Origin: Paraburkholderia aromaticivorans
GTDB lineage: Bacteria > Pseudomonadota > Gammaproteobacteria > Burkholderiales > Burkholderiaceae
NCBI RefSeq assembly: GCF_012689525.1
Contig: NZ_CP051514.1
Coordinates: 1,116,001 to 1,180,000, forward strand
DNA: 64,000 bases
Direction: 5' to 3'
In this document: one piece after another, positions 19,662 through 28,100 of the stretch
Layout of the letters: each line of letters starts with the position of its first letter
How positions within the stretch are numbered: the first letter of the stretch is position 1
Notes under the pieces: model-generated
Told to the model about the DNA's origin: nothing
Database searches by the model: none
Seen by the model: the letters and a program-made list of their open reading frames with translations, nothing else
Program-made: the position numbers and the translations under genes

Positions 19662-20081
19662 TCAACGCGCGACGATCATGCAGACAGCCGACGCCGTTGC
19701 AACGAGCTTATCGTCCTGCCACAGCTCTCCGTTCACGTTGCACACACCGCGTCCCCTGCGCATCAGCGTCGCCCGGCCAGTCAGGCGGCCGGGTTTCGCG
19801 GGCCGCAGGAACGAGGTGTTCAGGCTAAGCGTGGCGCAGTGTTCGCCTTCAGCCAGTGTCGACATCACGAGCGTCGCCGTCACGTCGTCAAGCATGGCGC
19901 ACAGCATGCCGCCCTGCACCTGACCCGCCGGGTTGAGAAACGCCGGCGCGCCCACGTACTGCGCTTGGAGCGTGTCGTCCTCTAGTGACAGGAACACCCC
20001 GCCAAGCATCGTCGTCACCGGCGGCAGCGAGCCGTTCGTGCCATACAGGCGCGCGAGAGCGTGTTTTTCGTCGATTTCCAT
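19662..20081 (-). CDS. PaaI-type hotdog thioesterase
   Basis: 139 residues from ATG 20081, which has AAGGAG seven bases upstream; the longer open frame is rejected. [22 protein letters not shown] contains the hotdog motif (N-P-x-G-x-x-Q/H-G-G) with D near 75 as the likely catalytic acid. It would hydrolyse an aryl- or acyl-CoA, for example a dead-end intermediate. It is the second-to-last gene of the minus-strand operon and is followed by the chemoreceptor. Confidence 0.85.
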   Translation of the reverse strand: MEIDEKHALARLYGTNGSLPPVTTMLGGVFLSLEDDTLQAQYVGAPAFLNPAGQVQGGMLCAMLDDVTATLVMSTLAEGEHCATLSLNTSFLRPAKPGRLTGRATLMRRGRGVCNVNGELWQDDKLVATASAVCMIVAR

Positions 20082-20149
20082 TGATGGTCTCCTTTTTTCG
20101 AGGCAGCTTGCGGTTCGAAGCCCAAGCGCTTTTCGCATTGCTTCGAAGC

Positions 20150-20929
20150 CTATTCGCCGCGAAACACCGGGTTGCGCTTCTCCTGCCACGCCAGCGCGCC
20201 TTCACGCAGGTCCTGCGATGCGTCCGCCTGCGTGACGTCGCGCCAGAACTCGTCTTCGTCTAGCGTGCCGCATGCAATCCGGTTCAGGTGCTTCTTCATG
20301 CCGAGCAGCGCCAGCGGCGCCATCCCGGCCAGCTCGCCGCTCAGGCGTTCGACTTCGTCGCGCAGCGCGGCTGGCGCCACCACCGCATCGAGAAACCCGC
20401 AGGCTTGCATCTGCGCGGCATCGAACGTCGCGGCCGCAAGCAGCAGCTTCTTTGCCGTATTCAGTCCGAGCCTAGAAACATAGCGCTGCAGGCCGTCGCG
20501 ATAGAACAGCAGGCCAAGGCGCGCAGCCGGCACGAACATCTGGCTCGTTTCAATGCCGATCCGGAAGTCGCAGGCGAGCGCGAGATCGGTTGCGCCGCCG
20601 TACACGCCACCGTTGATCGCTGCGATCGTCACCGGCCGCGCGCGCTCCAGCTCGTTGGCGAGCGCCTCGAAACTCGCGGCCGCGTCTCCGTCGCCAATGC
20701 TGCCAATGTTGAAGCCAGCGCAAAAGTGCCGACCTTCGGCGCACAGCCGCAGTACGAGCACGTCGCGCCGCGCGTCTACGTCGCGGATGAAGCCGCGCAG
20801 CGTCGCGAGGTCTTCTGGTTCGAGACGGTTCGCCATCTCGGGGCGACGCAACGTGATCGTCGCTATCGGACCGGCGACGGTGAGTTCCGGCGCAAAGCCG
20901 GACGAACGGGTGGCGGCCTTCGGGGTCAT
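20150..20929 (-). CDS. Crotonase-family enoyl-CoA hydratase/isomerase
   Basis: 259 residues from ATG 20929, which lies 7 bases after the upstream RraA stop. Oxyanion-hole motifs are RHFCAGFNIGSIGDGD and GGVYGGATDLALACDFRIG. It is clearly different from the two other crotonases in the window (364 and 36352), so it is not part of the duplicated set. The long N-terminal extension in the open frame overlaps the RraA gene and is not real. Confidence 0.85.
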   Translation of the reverse strand: MTPKAATRSSGFAPELTVAGPIATITLRRPEMANRLEPEDLATLRGFIRDVDARRDVLVLRLCAEGRHFCAGFNIGSIGDGDAAASFEALANELERARPVTIAAINGGVYGGATDLALACDFRIGIETSQMFVPAARLGLLFYRDGLQRYVSRLGLNTAKKLLLAAATFDAAQMQACGFLDAVVAPAALRDEVERLSGELAGMAPLALLGMKKHLNRIACGTLDEDEFWRDVTQADASQDLREGALAWQEKRNPVFRGE

Positions 20930-20936
20930 CTCGAGC

Positions 20937-21599
20937 TCAATGGAAGTTGTAGATCTGCATGGTCGTCTCGCCGGACTCAATGCGCTTGCAGATCGTGGCC
21001 TCATCGGCCTCGCGCTTCGCGGCCATCTCGACAACGTCAGCCGCACGCGCACGCGGGATGGCAACGACGCCGTCCCGGTCGCCGACAACCAGGTCGCCCG
21101 CGTTGACCGTTACGTTACCGATCAACACCGGTTCGTTGATCCAGCCAATCGCACCATAATCCTTGCCCGTCCCGCGAATCGACAGGCCGCGCGAAAAGAC
21201 CGGGAAGCCGATCTGCTCAAGCAGGTCCGCGTCGCGCACAGCAGCGTCGATCACGAGACCGGCGAGACCGCGCACCTTTGCCGCGGTTGTCATGACTTCA
21301 CCCCAGTATCCGTGCTCGTAGATGCCGCTGGTGTAGACCACCAGCACATCGCCCGGTTGCGCCAGCACAAGCGCGCGATGCAGCCAGAGGTTGTCGCCAC
21401 CCGGCGAATGCACGGTAATTGCCGTGCCGCAGATCCTGAAGCCCGGCGCCACCGGCTTGATCGCGGCAGGCAGCGCCCCGATCTTCCCGCCTGCTTCGTG
21501 CAGCGTCGCCGCGGGCAACGTGCGCGCGGCCTTGACCACGCTCGCCTCGACGCGTTCGATCGCGGTACGCACCGTCGTTGCCGAATCGTGTTCTTTCAT
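20937..21599 (-). CDS. RraA-fold protein 3 of cluster B, CHA aldolase candidate
   Basis: 220 residues. HSPGGDNLWLHRAL is shared almost unchanged with the product of 3787-4461; YWGEVMTTAA and VIDAAVRDADLLEQ provide the Arg-Asp pair. This is the cluster B version of the likely 4-carboxy-4-hydroxy-2-oxoadipate aldolase. Its start is 2 bases after the preceding stop, indicating tight coupling. Confidence 0.85.
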   Translation of the reverse strand: MKEHDSATTVRTAIERVEASVVKAARTLPAATLHEAGGKIGALPAAIKPVAPGFRICGTAITVHSPGGDNLWLHRALVLAQPGDVLVVYTSGIYEHGYWGEVMTTAAKVRGLAGLVIDAAVRDADLLEQIGFPVFSRGLSIRGTGKDYGAIGWINEPVLIGNVTVNAGDLVVGDRDGVVAIPRARAADVVEMAAKREADEATICKRIESGETTMQIYNFH

Positions 21600-21601
21600 G
21601 T

Positions 21602-22261
21602 TTATTTTCCCCGAGTCTGCAACTGGTGGTACTTGAACTGTTGGCGCGCCTCGTCGAGACGCATGCCGCCGCGGCAGGCTTCGCGGATTGCGTCCTCTGC
21701 ATGCTGGATGGTCTCGGCCGCGTCGAGCACGGTGGCCTCATGCTCGCGCGGGATCACGACCACACCGTCGGCATCGCCGCGCAGGATGTCACCCGGCTGA
21801 ACGCGAGCCTCGCCAATGTTGACCGGAATGTTGGTCGCCTCGACCTGCACGCGATCCTTGCCTGTGCGCATCCAGTGATCGCGGCTGAACACGGGATAGC
21901 CGAGCTTCAGGCACAGGGCGACGTCGCGGCACACGCCGTTGATCACCGTGCCGCCAAGGCCGCGGCGGTGTGCGATCTCGGTCAGGATGTCGCCCCAGAC
22001 GGTCGCGTCTTCGCGTCCACCGTTGTCAAGCACGACGATCGCGCCGGGCGGCACGTCGTCGATATAGTCGCCGACCGTCCCAGGCGGGTTCGAGGCAGGA
22101 CCGTACTTGAGTGTCCAGGCGCGCCCCGCGAGCCGGAAGTCAGTACTGCGGGCCTTGATCCTGTAGCACTGCCCAGCGATGCCGAGTTTGTCGAGCGCAT
22201 CCGAGAGGGTGGCCGTATCCAGCTTGCCGGCGCGTTCAACGTTGCGGTTGTCGTTCGTCAT
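21602..22261 (-). CDS. RraA-fold protein 2 of cluster B
   Basis: 219 residues, closely similar over its whole length to the product of 3134-3790, including NGGREDATVWGDILTEIAHRRGLGG, NGVCRDVALC (Arg-Asp pair) and the terminal YHQLQTR. It is the middle of three RraA genes, the same position as in cluster A. The reaction is unassigned; the family suggests a lyase acting on an oxo-dicarboxylate. Confidence 0.85.
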   Translation of the reverse strand: MTNDNRNVERAGKLDTATLSDALDKLGIAGQCYRIKARSTDFRLAGRAWTLKYGPASNPPGTVGDYIDDVPPGAIVVLDNGGREDATVWGDILTEIAHRRGLGGTVINGVCRDVALCLKLGYPVFSRDHWMRTGKDRVQVEATNIPVNIGEARVQPGDILRGDADGVVVIPREHEATVLDAAETIQHAEDAIREACRGGMRLDEARQQFKYHQLQTRGK

Positions 22262-22291
22262 GGTATCTATCCTGGTGGATTGTGAATGTGC

Positions 22292-22945
22292 TCACTTGAG
22301 CATGTGTTCGTAGTTGCCACCCATCACTTTCCCGACCGGCGAGCCAGACAGGATCGCCTTGGCCATCGCGGCCTCCTTCGCGACAATCGTCTCGGCAGTG
22401 TCGAGCACAATACCGATGTCGCCGGCGCGGATGAAGATCACGGCGCTGTTGTCGGCCACGACATAGTCGCCTGCCTCCACCTGCACTTCGCCGATCTGCA
22501 CCGGCACGTTGGTGCCCTTCTCGACCACGCGGCCGCGCGCCGTGCGCGCCGTGGTTGCGCGGCTGAACACCGGCAGTTCATAGGCGATGGCTTCGTCGAT
22601 ATCGCGCACCGGGCCGTCGGCCACCACGCCCGCGACCTCGCGCACTTTCGCCGCGAGCGAGAGGAGACCGCCCCAGCAGCCGGCTTCGACGCCGCTGCGC
22701 TGTTCGATCACGATCACGTTGTCGACGTCGGACTGTTCGATGGCGGTGCAGCCGAGGTGCACCGGCGGTCCGGGCGGCGCTTCGCCGGTGCCAAGCTTGA
22801 CGGTGATCGCGCGACCGGCGATGCGTCCCGCGCCCGCTCGCTGCGGCAAGCCGCTCACGACGCCAGGGAGTTCGAGTTTGTCGAGCGCGTCCGACACGGC
22901 GCAGCAATCGAGCCGGCGCAGGCGCTGTACGTTTTGGTCAACCAT
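22292..22945 (-). CDS. RraA-fold protein 1 of cluster B
   Basis: 217 residues, matching the product of 2447-3130 (VQRLRRLDCCAVSDALDKL, GVEAGCWGGLLSLAAKVREVAGVVADGPVRDI, TARTARGRV, HMLK end). The R-D catalytic pair is retained. It is the first RraA gene after LigB here, whereas in cluster A the RraA genes precede LigB; the internal order 1-2-3 is the same. Confidence 0.85.
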   Translation of the reverse strand: MVDQNVQRLRRLDCCAVSDALDKLELPGVVSGLPQRAGAGRIAGRAITVKLGTGEAPPGPPVHLGCTAIEQSDVDNVIVIEQRSGVEAGCWGGLLSLAAKVREVAGVVADGPVRDIDEAIAYELPVFSRATTARTARGRVVEKGTNVPVQIGEVQVEAGDYVVADNSAVIFIRAGDIGIVLDTAETIVAKEAAMAKAILSGSPVGKVMGGNYEHMLK

Positions 22946-23022
22946 GATGTGTTGTACTGTCCTGAAAGAAACTTTGAAGTGCTATGCGAGCGCGTCGTCC
23001 TGGACGGACCGGGCTGCCGTAT

Positions 23023-24021
23023 TCAGTCGAGCGTATGCCAGGCCGCGAAAGCGAGGCCCGTGCCGGTCAGTGCCGCCGTGCGGTACCCAGGCACGTACGT
23101 GACCCATTCGAGGTCGAGCGACTTCAGTGCCTCGACGCCGATGATCCAGTTACGGATTTCCGAGCTGCCGGCCTGCAGCTTCTTCGGATGAAGCGTGGCC
23201 AGCCATTCGCTGTCCTTGCGGCGGATCGCGTCGATGATGCCGTTGTCGAGTTCCTCGTCCACGACGAAGTGCGACAGTCCTCCCGAAGCCAGCACGCCGA
23301 CGCGCAGGTCTTCCGGATACGCCTCGATCAGCTCGCGCAGCGCACGGCCGAGCTGCACGCAGCGGCGCGGCGTGGGCTGGTTCGGCGGATCGAACGTGTT
23401 GATGATGACCGGGATCACCGGCAGGTCAAGACCTTGCATATAGCGGCGGTGAATGAACGAGAACGCATGGCCCTCGTACTGGTCGCGCTCGAGACCGTCC
23501 ATCGCCGTGATGTCGAAATCGCGGTCGCACAGCTCGCGGATCAGCCAGCGCGCCATGTCGGCCTTTACCGGATAGTGAACGTCGGCATCCGGCTCCTGGC
23601 GCATGGTGCGCGCCTTCGCGTACCAGCTTTCGTTCGGGCTCGACACCCGCTTCGCGTTGCGGATCGTCTCGCCGTAGTAGATCGCGAAGGCCGGATTATT
23701 CGTCACCCGAAACAATTCCGTCTGATCGTCGCCGATCACGAGCAGCACGTCGAGGTTCGCCGCGCGGATACGCTCGCGCAACTCGTCCATGGCCGCTTCG
23801 GCCTGATCGTAGCGCTCGCCCATCCTTTCGGCCACTACCATCGCCTCGGAATCCGTCGGGGCGATCTTGAGCAGCTCCTCGTAAGTCGTGGGGTTGCCGA
23901 GGCGATCGAAGTAATACGGATTTTTCGGATCGACCTGCTTGAAACCATGCTGCCAGTCTTCGCGCTGGCAAACCAGCATGATGCTGTGCGATGAACCGAA
24001 TCCGGCGACCAGTCGTGCCAT
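23023..24021 (-). CDS. LigB-type extradiol dioxygenase of cluster B
   Basis: 332 residues from ATG 24021, chosen for the AGGGAG ribosome site 6 bases upstream; a start 21 bases earlier is also open. FGSSHSIM gives the N-terminal metal histidine, VIGDDQTELF and EGHAFSF follow, and SGGLSHF gives the catalytic histidine. CQREDWQHGFKQVD replaces the shorter segment of the cluster A enzyme, so substrate choice may differ. The family cleaves catecholic rings between or beside the hydroxyls with Fe(II). Confidence 0.9.
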   Translation of the reverse strand: MARLVAGFGSSHSIMLVCQREDWQHGFKQVDPKNPYYFDRLGNPTTYEELLKIAPTDSEAMVVAERMGERYDQAEAAMDELRERIRAANLDVLLVIGDDQTELFRVTNNPAFAIYYGETIRNAKRVSSPNESWYAKARTMRQEPDADVHYPVKADMARWLIRELCDRDFDITAMDGLERDQYEGHAFSFIHRRYMQGLDLPVIPVIINTFDPPNQPTPRRCVQLGRALRELIEAYPEDLRVGVLASGGLSHFVVDEELDNGIIDAIRRKDSEWLATLHPKKLQAGSSEIRNWIIGVEALKSLDLEWVTYVPGYRTAALTGTGLAFAAWHTLD

Positions 24022-24061
24022 TTCGTCTCCCTCTCTCTTCAATTCCTGCCGTTAACGCGCG

Positions 24062-25291
24062 TCAGACCACGAAGGCCGAGCGCCACTGCTCAATCTGCTG
24101 ATCGTCGTAGCCAAGCTCGTTCAGGATCGCCTGCGTATGCTCGCCCTGCTCCGGCGCGAGGCGCGGCGTCTGCGCGCGTGGGTAGCGCGACAGACGGAAT
24201 GGCGTGCCGACGAACGACACTTCGCCTTTGCCCGGCACGTTGGCCGGCCACGCAATCCCCAGATGCTTGACCTGCGGATCGTCGAATACTTCGTTAACCT
24301 TGTAGATCGGGCCGCACGGCACGCCGACCTTGATCAGCAGCTCGGTCCACTCGCGCGTGGTACGCGTGAGGAACACATCGCCGACCGCCTTGTTGACCGC
24401 ATCGCGGTTTTCGACGCGCGCTGGGTCCGATTCGTATCCAGGCTGGCCGAGCAGGTGCGACAGGCCGAGCGCCTCGCACAGGCGCGCGAACATCGAATTG
24501 CCGATCGCGGCCAGGTTAAGGAAGCCATCGCTGGTCGGGAACACGCCGGTCGGCACCGTGAGCGGATGCTCGTTGCCGATCTGCTGCGGCACCTTGTGGT
24601 CAACGAGCCACTGCGCGGCCTGGAAGTCGAGCATCGCGATCTGTGCTTCGAGCAGCGAGGTCTGCACCCACTGCCCCTCGCCCGAGGCTTCGCGTTCGAG
24701 CAGCGCGGTCATGATCGCCTGCGCGCAGAAGTGCCCCGAGCACAAGTCGGCAATGGGGATACCGACGCGCATCGGACCTTCGCCCGGCTTGCCGGTCAGG
24801 CTCATCAAGCCGCCCATGCCCTGCGCAATCGAGTCGAAACCGGGCCATTTCGCATACGGGCCGTCCTGGCCGAAGCCCGAAATGCTTGCGTACACGAGCC
24901 GCGGATTGACGGCACGCAAGGCTTCGTAGCCGATGTCGAGGCGATCCTTAACGTCGGGGCGGAAGTTCTCGATGAACACGTCGGCACGCTGGACCAGCTC
25001 GCGGAGAATCTCGAGGCCGGCCGGATCCTTCATGTTCAGAGTCAGGCTCTCCTTGTTGCGGTGCAGGTTTTCATAGTCGGCGCGGTTATGGTCGCGGCCG
25101 CCGATCATGTCGTCACCGCCGGGCGCGCCAGACGGAATCTCCAGCTTGATTACGCGCGCGCCCATGTCCGCGAACACGCGCATGGCCGTCGGACCGGCGC
25201 GTACGCGCGAGGCGTCGATGATGGTGAAACGCGACAGCGGACCTTTCCTGGGATCGTGGCGCCTGTGCTGTTCCTTGAAATCGGCTGACAT
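24062..25291 (-). CDS. CaiB/BaiF family III CoA-transferase
   Basis: 409 residues, full family length. TIIDASRVRAGPTAMRVFADMGARVIKLE, RNKESLTLNMKDPAG, ISGFGQDGPYAKWPGFDSIAQGMGGLMSLTG (the Asp of GFDS is the expected catalytic residue region) and VGIPIADLCSGHFCAQAI are family hallmarks. It moves CoA between carboxylic acids and could recycle CoA onto the incoming substrate. It sits between the DUF35 gene and LigB in the minus-strand operon; the cluster A homologue is truncated. Confidence 0.93.
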   Translation of the reverse strand: MSADFKEQHRRHDPRKGPLSRFTIIDASRVRAGPTAMRVFADMGARVIKLEIPSGAPGGDDMIGGRDHNRADYENLHRNKESLTLNMKDPAGLEILRELVQRADVFIENFRPDVKDRLDIGYEALRAVNPRLVYASISGFGQDGPYAKWPGFDSIAQGMGGLMSLTGKPGEGPMRVGIPIADLCSGHFCAQAIMTALLEREASGEGQWVQTSLLEAQIAMLDFQAAQWLVDHKVPQQIGNEHPLTVPTGVFPTSDGFLNLAAIGNSMFARLCEALGLSHLLGQPGYESDPARVENRDAVNKAVGDVFLTRTTREWTELLIKVGVPCGPIYKVNEVFDDPQVKHLGIAWPANVPGKGEVSFVGTPFRLSRYPRAQTPRLAPEQGEHTQAILNELGYDDQQIEQWRSAFVV

Positions 25292-25316
25292 GCCTTGTCT
25301 CCTCTCTGTATTTCGT

Positions 25317-25778
25317 TCAGGCCGGTGTGAACATCGGCACCGGGTATTCGCCCTCGCTCGGCTTGAAGACGAGCTTCACGCGCTGGCCAATCGAAAGCTC
25401 TGCGGGATCGCAGTCGACCAGATTGGTCAGCATCGTCACGCCCTCGTCGAGCGTCACGTACGCGAGCGTGTAGCGCGCCTCGCCCTTGCCCATCGAACTG
25501 AACGAATAAACTGTGCCCAGGCCTTTCGTGTCGAGCCATTCGGTCTTCGAGCTCATGCAGTGCGGGCAGATGTCGCGCGGGTAGTAATGCGTTTCGCCGC
25601 AGTCCTCACAGCGCTTGATCAGCAGGCGGCCTTCTTTCGCGGCTTCCCAGTACGGCATGGCCTCGGGTAGCACGCGCGGCGCGTGGATGCGACGCGGGCC
25701 AGCGGGCTTCGCTGCGGGTCTGGCAGCAGGCGTGGCGCGCTGAGCCGGCGCGCCGGTAGTCGGTTGGGTCGTGCTCAT
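25317..25778 (-). CDS. Zn-ribbon/OB-fold (DUF35) partner of the thiolase
   Basis: 153 residues from ATG 25778, next to the thiolase stop. An Ala/Pro-rich N-terminus (about 1-40) precedes a rubredoxin-like zinc ribbon CEDCGETHYYPRDICPHC and an OB-fold with VYSFSSMGKGEARYTLAYVTLDEGVTMLTNLVD. DUF35 proteins bind SCPx-type thiolases or aldolases and supply part of the acyl-CoA site. The pairing with the adjacent gene is the usual arrangement in steroid and aromatic side-chain degradation. Confidence 0.88.
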   Translation of the reverse strand: MSTTQPTTGAPAQRATPAARPAAKPAGPRRIHAPRVLPEAMPYWEAAKEGRLLIKRCEDCGETHYYPRDICPHCMSSKTEWLDTKGLGTVYSFSSMGKGEARYTLAYVTLDEGVTMLTNLVDCDPAELSIGQRVKLVFKPSEGEYPVPMFTPA

Positions 25779-25780
25779 GA

Positions 25781-26944
25781 TTATTCCCGTTCCATGATCA
25801 GCGTGCCCGCGGTGTGACGCGACGCCAGCGCGCCGCCGATACCGTTTGCGAGCGCGATATCGCAGTTCTTGACCTGCACGGCGGGATGCGCCTCGCCACG
25901 CAGTTGGCGCACTGCTTCGATTACCTTTGTGACACCACCGCGGTTGGCCGGATGGTTGTTGCACAGGCCGCCGCCATCGGTGTTGAACGGCAGCTTGCCG
26001 ACGCCCGAGATCAGGTTGCCGTCCATCACGAACTTGCCGCCCTCACCCTTCTTGCAGAAGCCGAGGTCTTCGAGTTGCATGAGCACCGTGATCGTGAAGC
26101 TGTCGTACAGCGACGCGTACTTGATGTCCTGCGGCGTGAGACCGGCCTCGGCGAACGCAGCCGCACCCGACCACTTCGCTGCCGACCAGGTCAGGTCGAT
26201 GTTGCCGCCAGCCGAGTGCTTAGGCGCCTCGCCGCTGCCACGCACCTTGACGAGCGGACGTTTGAGCTTCTTCGCGATTTCCGGGCGCGCGACGATCAGC
26301 GCACCGCCGCCGTCGCTCATCACGCAGCAGTCCAGACGATGCAGCGGATCGGACACCATCGGCGAATTGACGACCTCCTCGACGGTCACGACGTTGCGCA
26401 GCATCGCGTTCGGGTTGTGCTGCGCGTGGTGCGAGGCCGCGACCTTGATCCACGCGAGTTGTTCGCTCGTGGTGCCGAACTCGTACATGTGACGCTTCGC
26501 GACCATGCCGTACAGGTTCTGCGTGGCCGGGCCAAACGGCAGTTCGAATTGCACTTCTGGCGCGTCCGGGTCCGGCGCCTTCAGCGACAGCGCGGCGCCG
26601 GCTGCGCGCGGACGGCCCGCGAGCGTGATCAGCGCCACGTTGCAACGGCCGGCCTTGATCGCTTCGGCCGCGTGCGCCACGTGAAGAATCGGCGCGGAAC
26701 CGCCGCACTCGGTCGAATCGACGTGGCGCAGCTTGAGGCCCAGGTATTCGGCGACTGTGGTGGTGCCGAGACCCGGCGCGTCACCGGCGCAGAAGTAAGC
26801 GTCGATGTCGTCCTTGGTCAGGCCCGCGTCTTCGAGCGCGCCCTTCGCCACATCGGCGTGCAGACGCAGCACTGACAGGTCGTCGGCCTTGCGTGTCGGG
26901 TGCTCGTAAGCGCCGACGATATAGGCTGCTCCGTTCAGGCTCAT
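25781..26944 (-). CDS. SCPx/Ltp2-like thiolase-fold enzyme (side-chain thiolase or retro-aldolase)
   Basis: 387 residues starting in an ATGA overlap with the upstream acyl-CoA dehydrogenase. The thiolase fold is clear (AHAAEAIKAGRCNVALITLAGRPRA; LDCCVMSDGGGALIVARPE; YDSFTITVLMQLEDLGFC; NTDGGGLCNNHPANRGG). The usual active-site segment is replaced by STECGGSAPILH, as in the SCPx branch whose Ltp2-like members cleave by retro-aldol reaction with a DUF35 partner. That partner is the next gene. Release of acetyl- or propionyl-CoA from a phenylpropanoid side chain is inferred. Confidence 0.87.
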   Translation of the reverse strand: MSLNGAAYIVGAYEHPTRKADDLSVLRLHADVAKGALEDAGLTKDDIDAYFCAGDAPGLGTTTVAEYLGLKLRHVDSTECGGSAPILHVAHAAEAIKAGRCNVALITLAGRPRAAGAALSLKAPDPDAPEVQFELPFGPATQNLYGMVAKRHMYEFGTTSEQLAWIKVAASHHAQHNPNAMLRNVVTVEEVVNSPMVSDPLHRLDCCVMSDGGGALIVARPEIAKKLKRPLVKVRGSGEAPKHSAGGNIDLTWSAAKWSGAAAFAEAGLTPQDIKYASLYDSFTITVLMQLEDLGFCKKGEGGKFVMDGNLISGVGKLPFNTDGGGLCNNHPANRGGVTKVIEAVRQLRGEAHPAVQVKNCDIALANGIGGALASRHTAGTLIMERE

Positions 26945-28086
26945 GCTGCCCCCTCGGCGAGACGCTGCGAGGTGAAGCGCTGCAGATGCCAGCCCGCATC
27001 GCCATAGGTCATGTTGATCGCGAACATGCGCTTGGCGTAATGGCCAACGCGGCACTCTTCGGTCATGCCCATGCCGCCGTGCAGCTGGATGCCCCATTCG
27101 CCGGCCGAGCGGCACGCGTCGCCGACATAGGCCTTCGCAGCCGACACGAAACGGCGGCGACGCTCGGGGTCGTTACCGTCCACGGCCATCGCGGCTGCGC
27201 AGGCCATCGACTTGCTCTGTTCGAGCGAGATCAGCATGTCGGCCACGCGGTGCTGCAGCGCCTGGAACTTCGCGAGCGGCGCGCCGAACTGCGTGCGTGT
27301 TTTCAGGTGTTCGGACGTGTGTTCGAGCAGTGCTTCGAGCACGCCGGCCGACTCCGCCACCAGCGCCGCATTCGAGCGGTCGAGGGCAGCTTCGATCAGG
27401 TCGTGGGCCGCACCGGCAGCACCGATCAGATCGGCCTTGTTCACGGCCACGTTGTCGAACGTGACGTGCGCGGCTTCGCGTGCGTCGATCGTCTCGAAGT
27501 TGCGCAGGCTGATGCCGGGCGCCTTCGCGTCCACGAGGAAAAGCGACAGGCCTTGCTGGTCGCCGCGCTGGCCCGCCGTACGCACGGCCACCACGAAGGC
27601 ATCGGCGATTGCGGCGTCGAATACGATCGTCTTCGTGCCGTTGATCTTCCAGCCGTCGCCGGTTTCAGTGGCGGGCACAGCCAGACGCGTGATGTCGTAA
27701 CGCGCCTCGGCTTCGCTAATGGCGAACGCCAGCACCTGTTCGCCCATTGCCACGGCTTCGAGCCATGCGACCTTCTGTTCGTCGCTGCCGGCCGAGCCGA
27801 TCAGCATGGTAGCCGGCAGGCCGCTCGCGAGCCAGCCAGCGCCGCCGAGCGCGCGACCGAGCTGCTGCGCGACGAGCATCGTTTCCACCGCACCGTAGCC
27901 ACTGCCCCCATGATCGGCGTCGATCACGAGGCCGGTCAGGCCCATCTCGGCGAGGCCATGGCGACGCTTTGCGGCCAGTTCCTTATTCTCGGCGTTGCCG
28001 CGCAGATGCGCGGGATATTCGCCATCGCAGAAGCGGCGCACGGCGTCCTGCAGCGTGACGTGATCTTCAGTCAGAGAAAAATCCAT
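26941..28086 (-). CDS. Acyl-CoA dehydrogenase, second subunit-type
   Basis: 381 residues from ATG 28086 (MDFSLTEDH); a TTG 18 bases earlier is also open. It has AGWLASGLPATMLIGSAGSDEQK, AFAISEAEARYDI and the C-terminal GIQLHGGMGMTEECRVGHYAKRM segment typical of the family. Together with the upstream dehydrogenase it forms a pair, as in alpha-beta heteromeric enzymes of side-chain degradation. Electrons would go to ETF (etfBA at 16-18 kb). Confidence 0.9.
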   Translation of the reverse strand: MDFSLTEDHVTLQDAVRRFCDGEYPAHLRGNAENKELAAKRRHGLAEMGLTGLVIDADHGGSGYGAVETMLVAQQLGRALGGAGWLASGLPATMLIGSAGSDEQKVAWLEAVAMGEQVLAFAISEAEARYDITRLAVPATETGDGWKINGTKTIVFDAAIADAFVVAVRTAGQRGDQQGLSLFLVDAKAPGISLRNFETIDAREAAHVTFDNVAVNKADLIGAAGAAHDLIEAALDRSNAALVAESAGVLEALLEHTSEHLKTRTQFGAPLAKFQALQHRVADMLISLEQSKSMACAAAMAVDGNDPERRRRFVSAAKAYVGDACRSAGEWGIQLHGGMGMTEECRVGHYAKRMFAINMTYGDAGWHLQRFTSQRLAEGAA

Positions 28087-28100
28087 GTTCTTATTCCGCC

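Noticed and set aside
20553..21800. 415-residue open frame on the plus strand
   Set aside because: Runs antisense through crotonase and two RraA genes; a product of codon bias.
24137..25288. 383-residue open frame on the plus strand
   Set aside because: Antisense shadow of the CoA-transferase; no family pattern.
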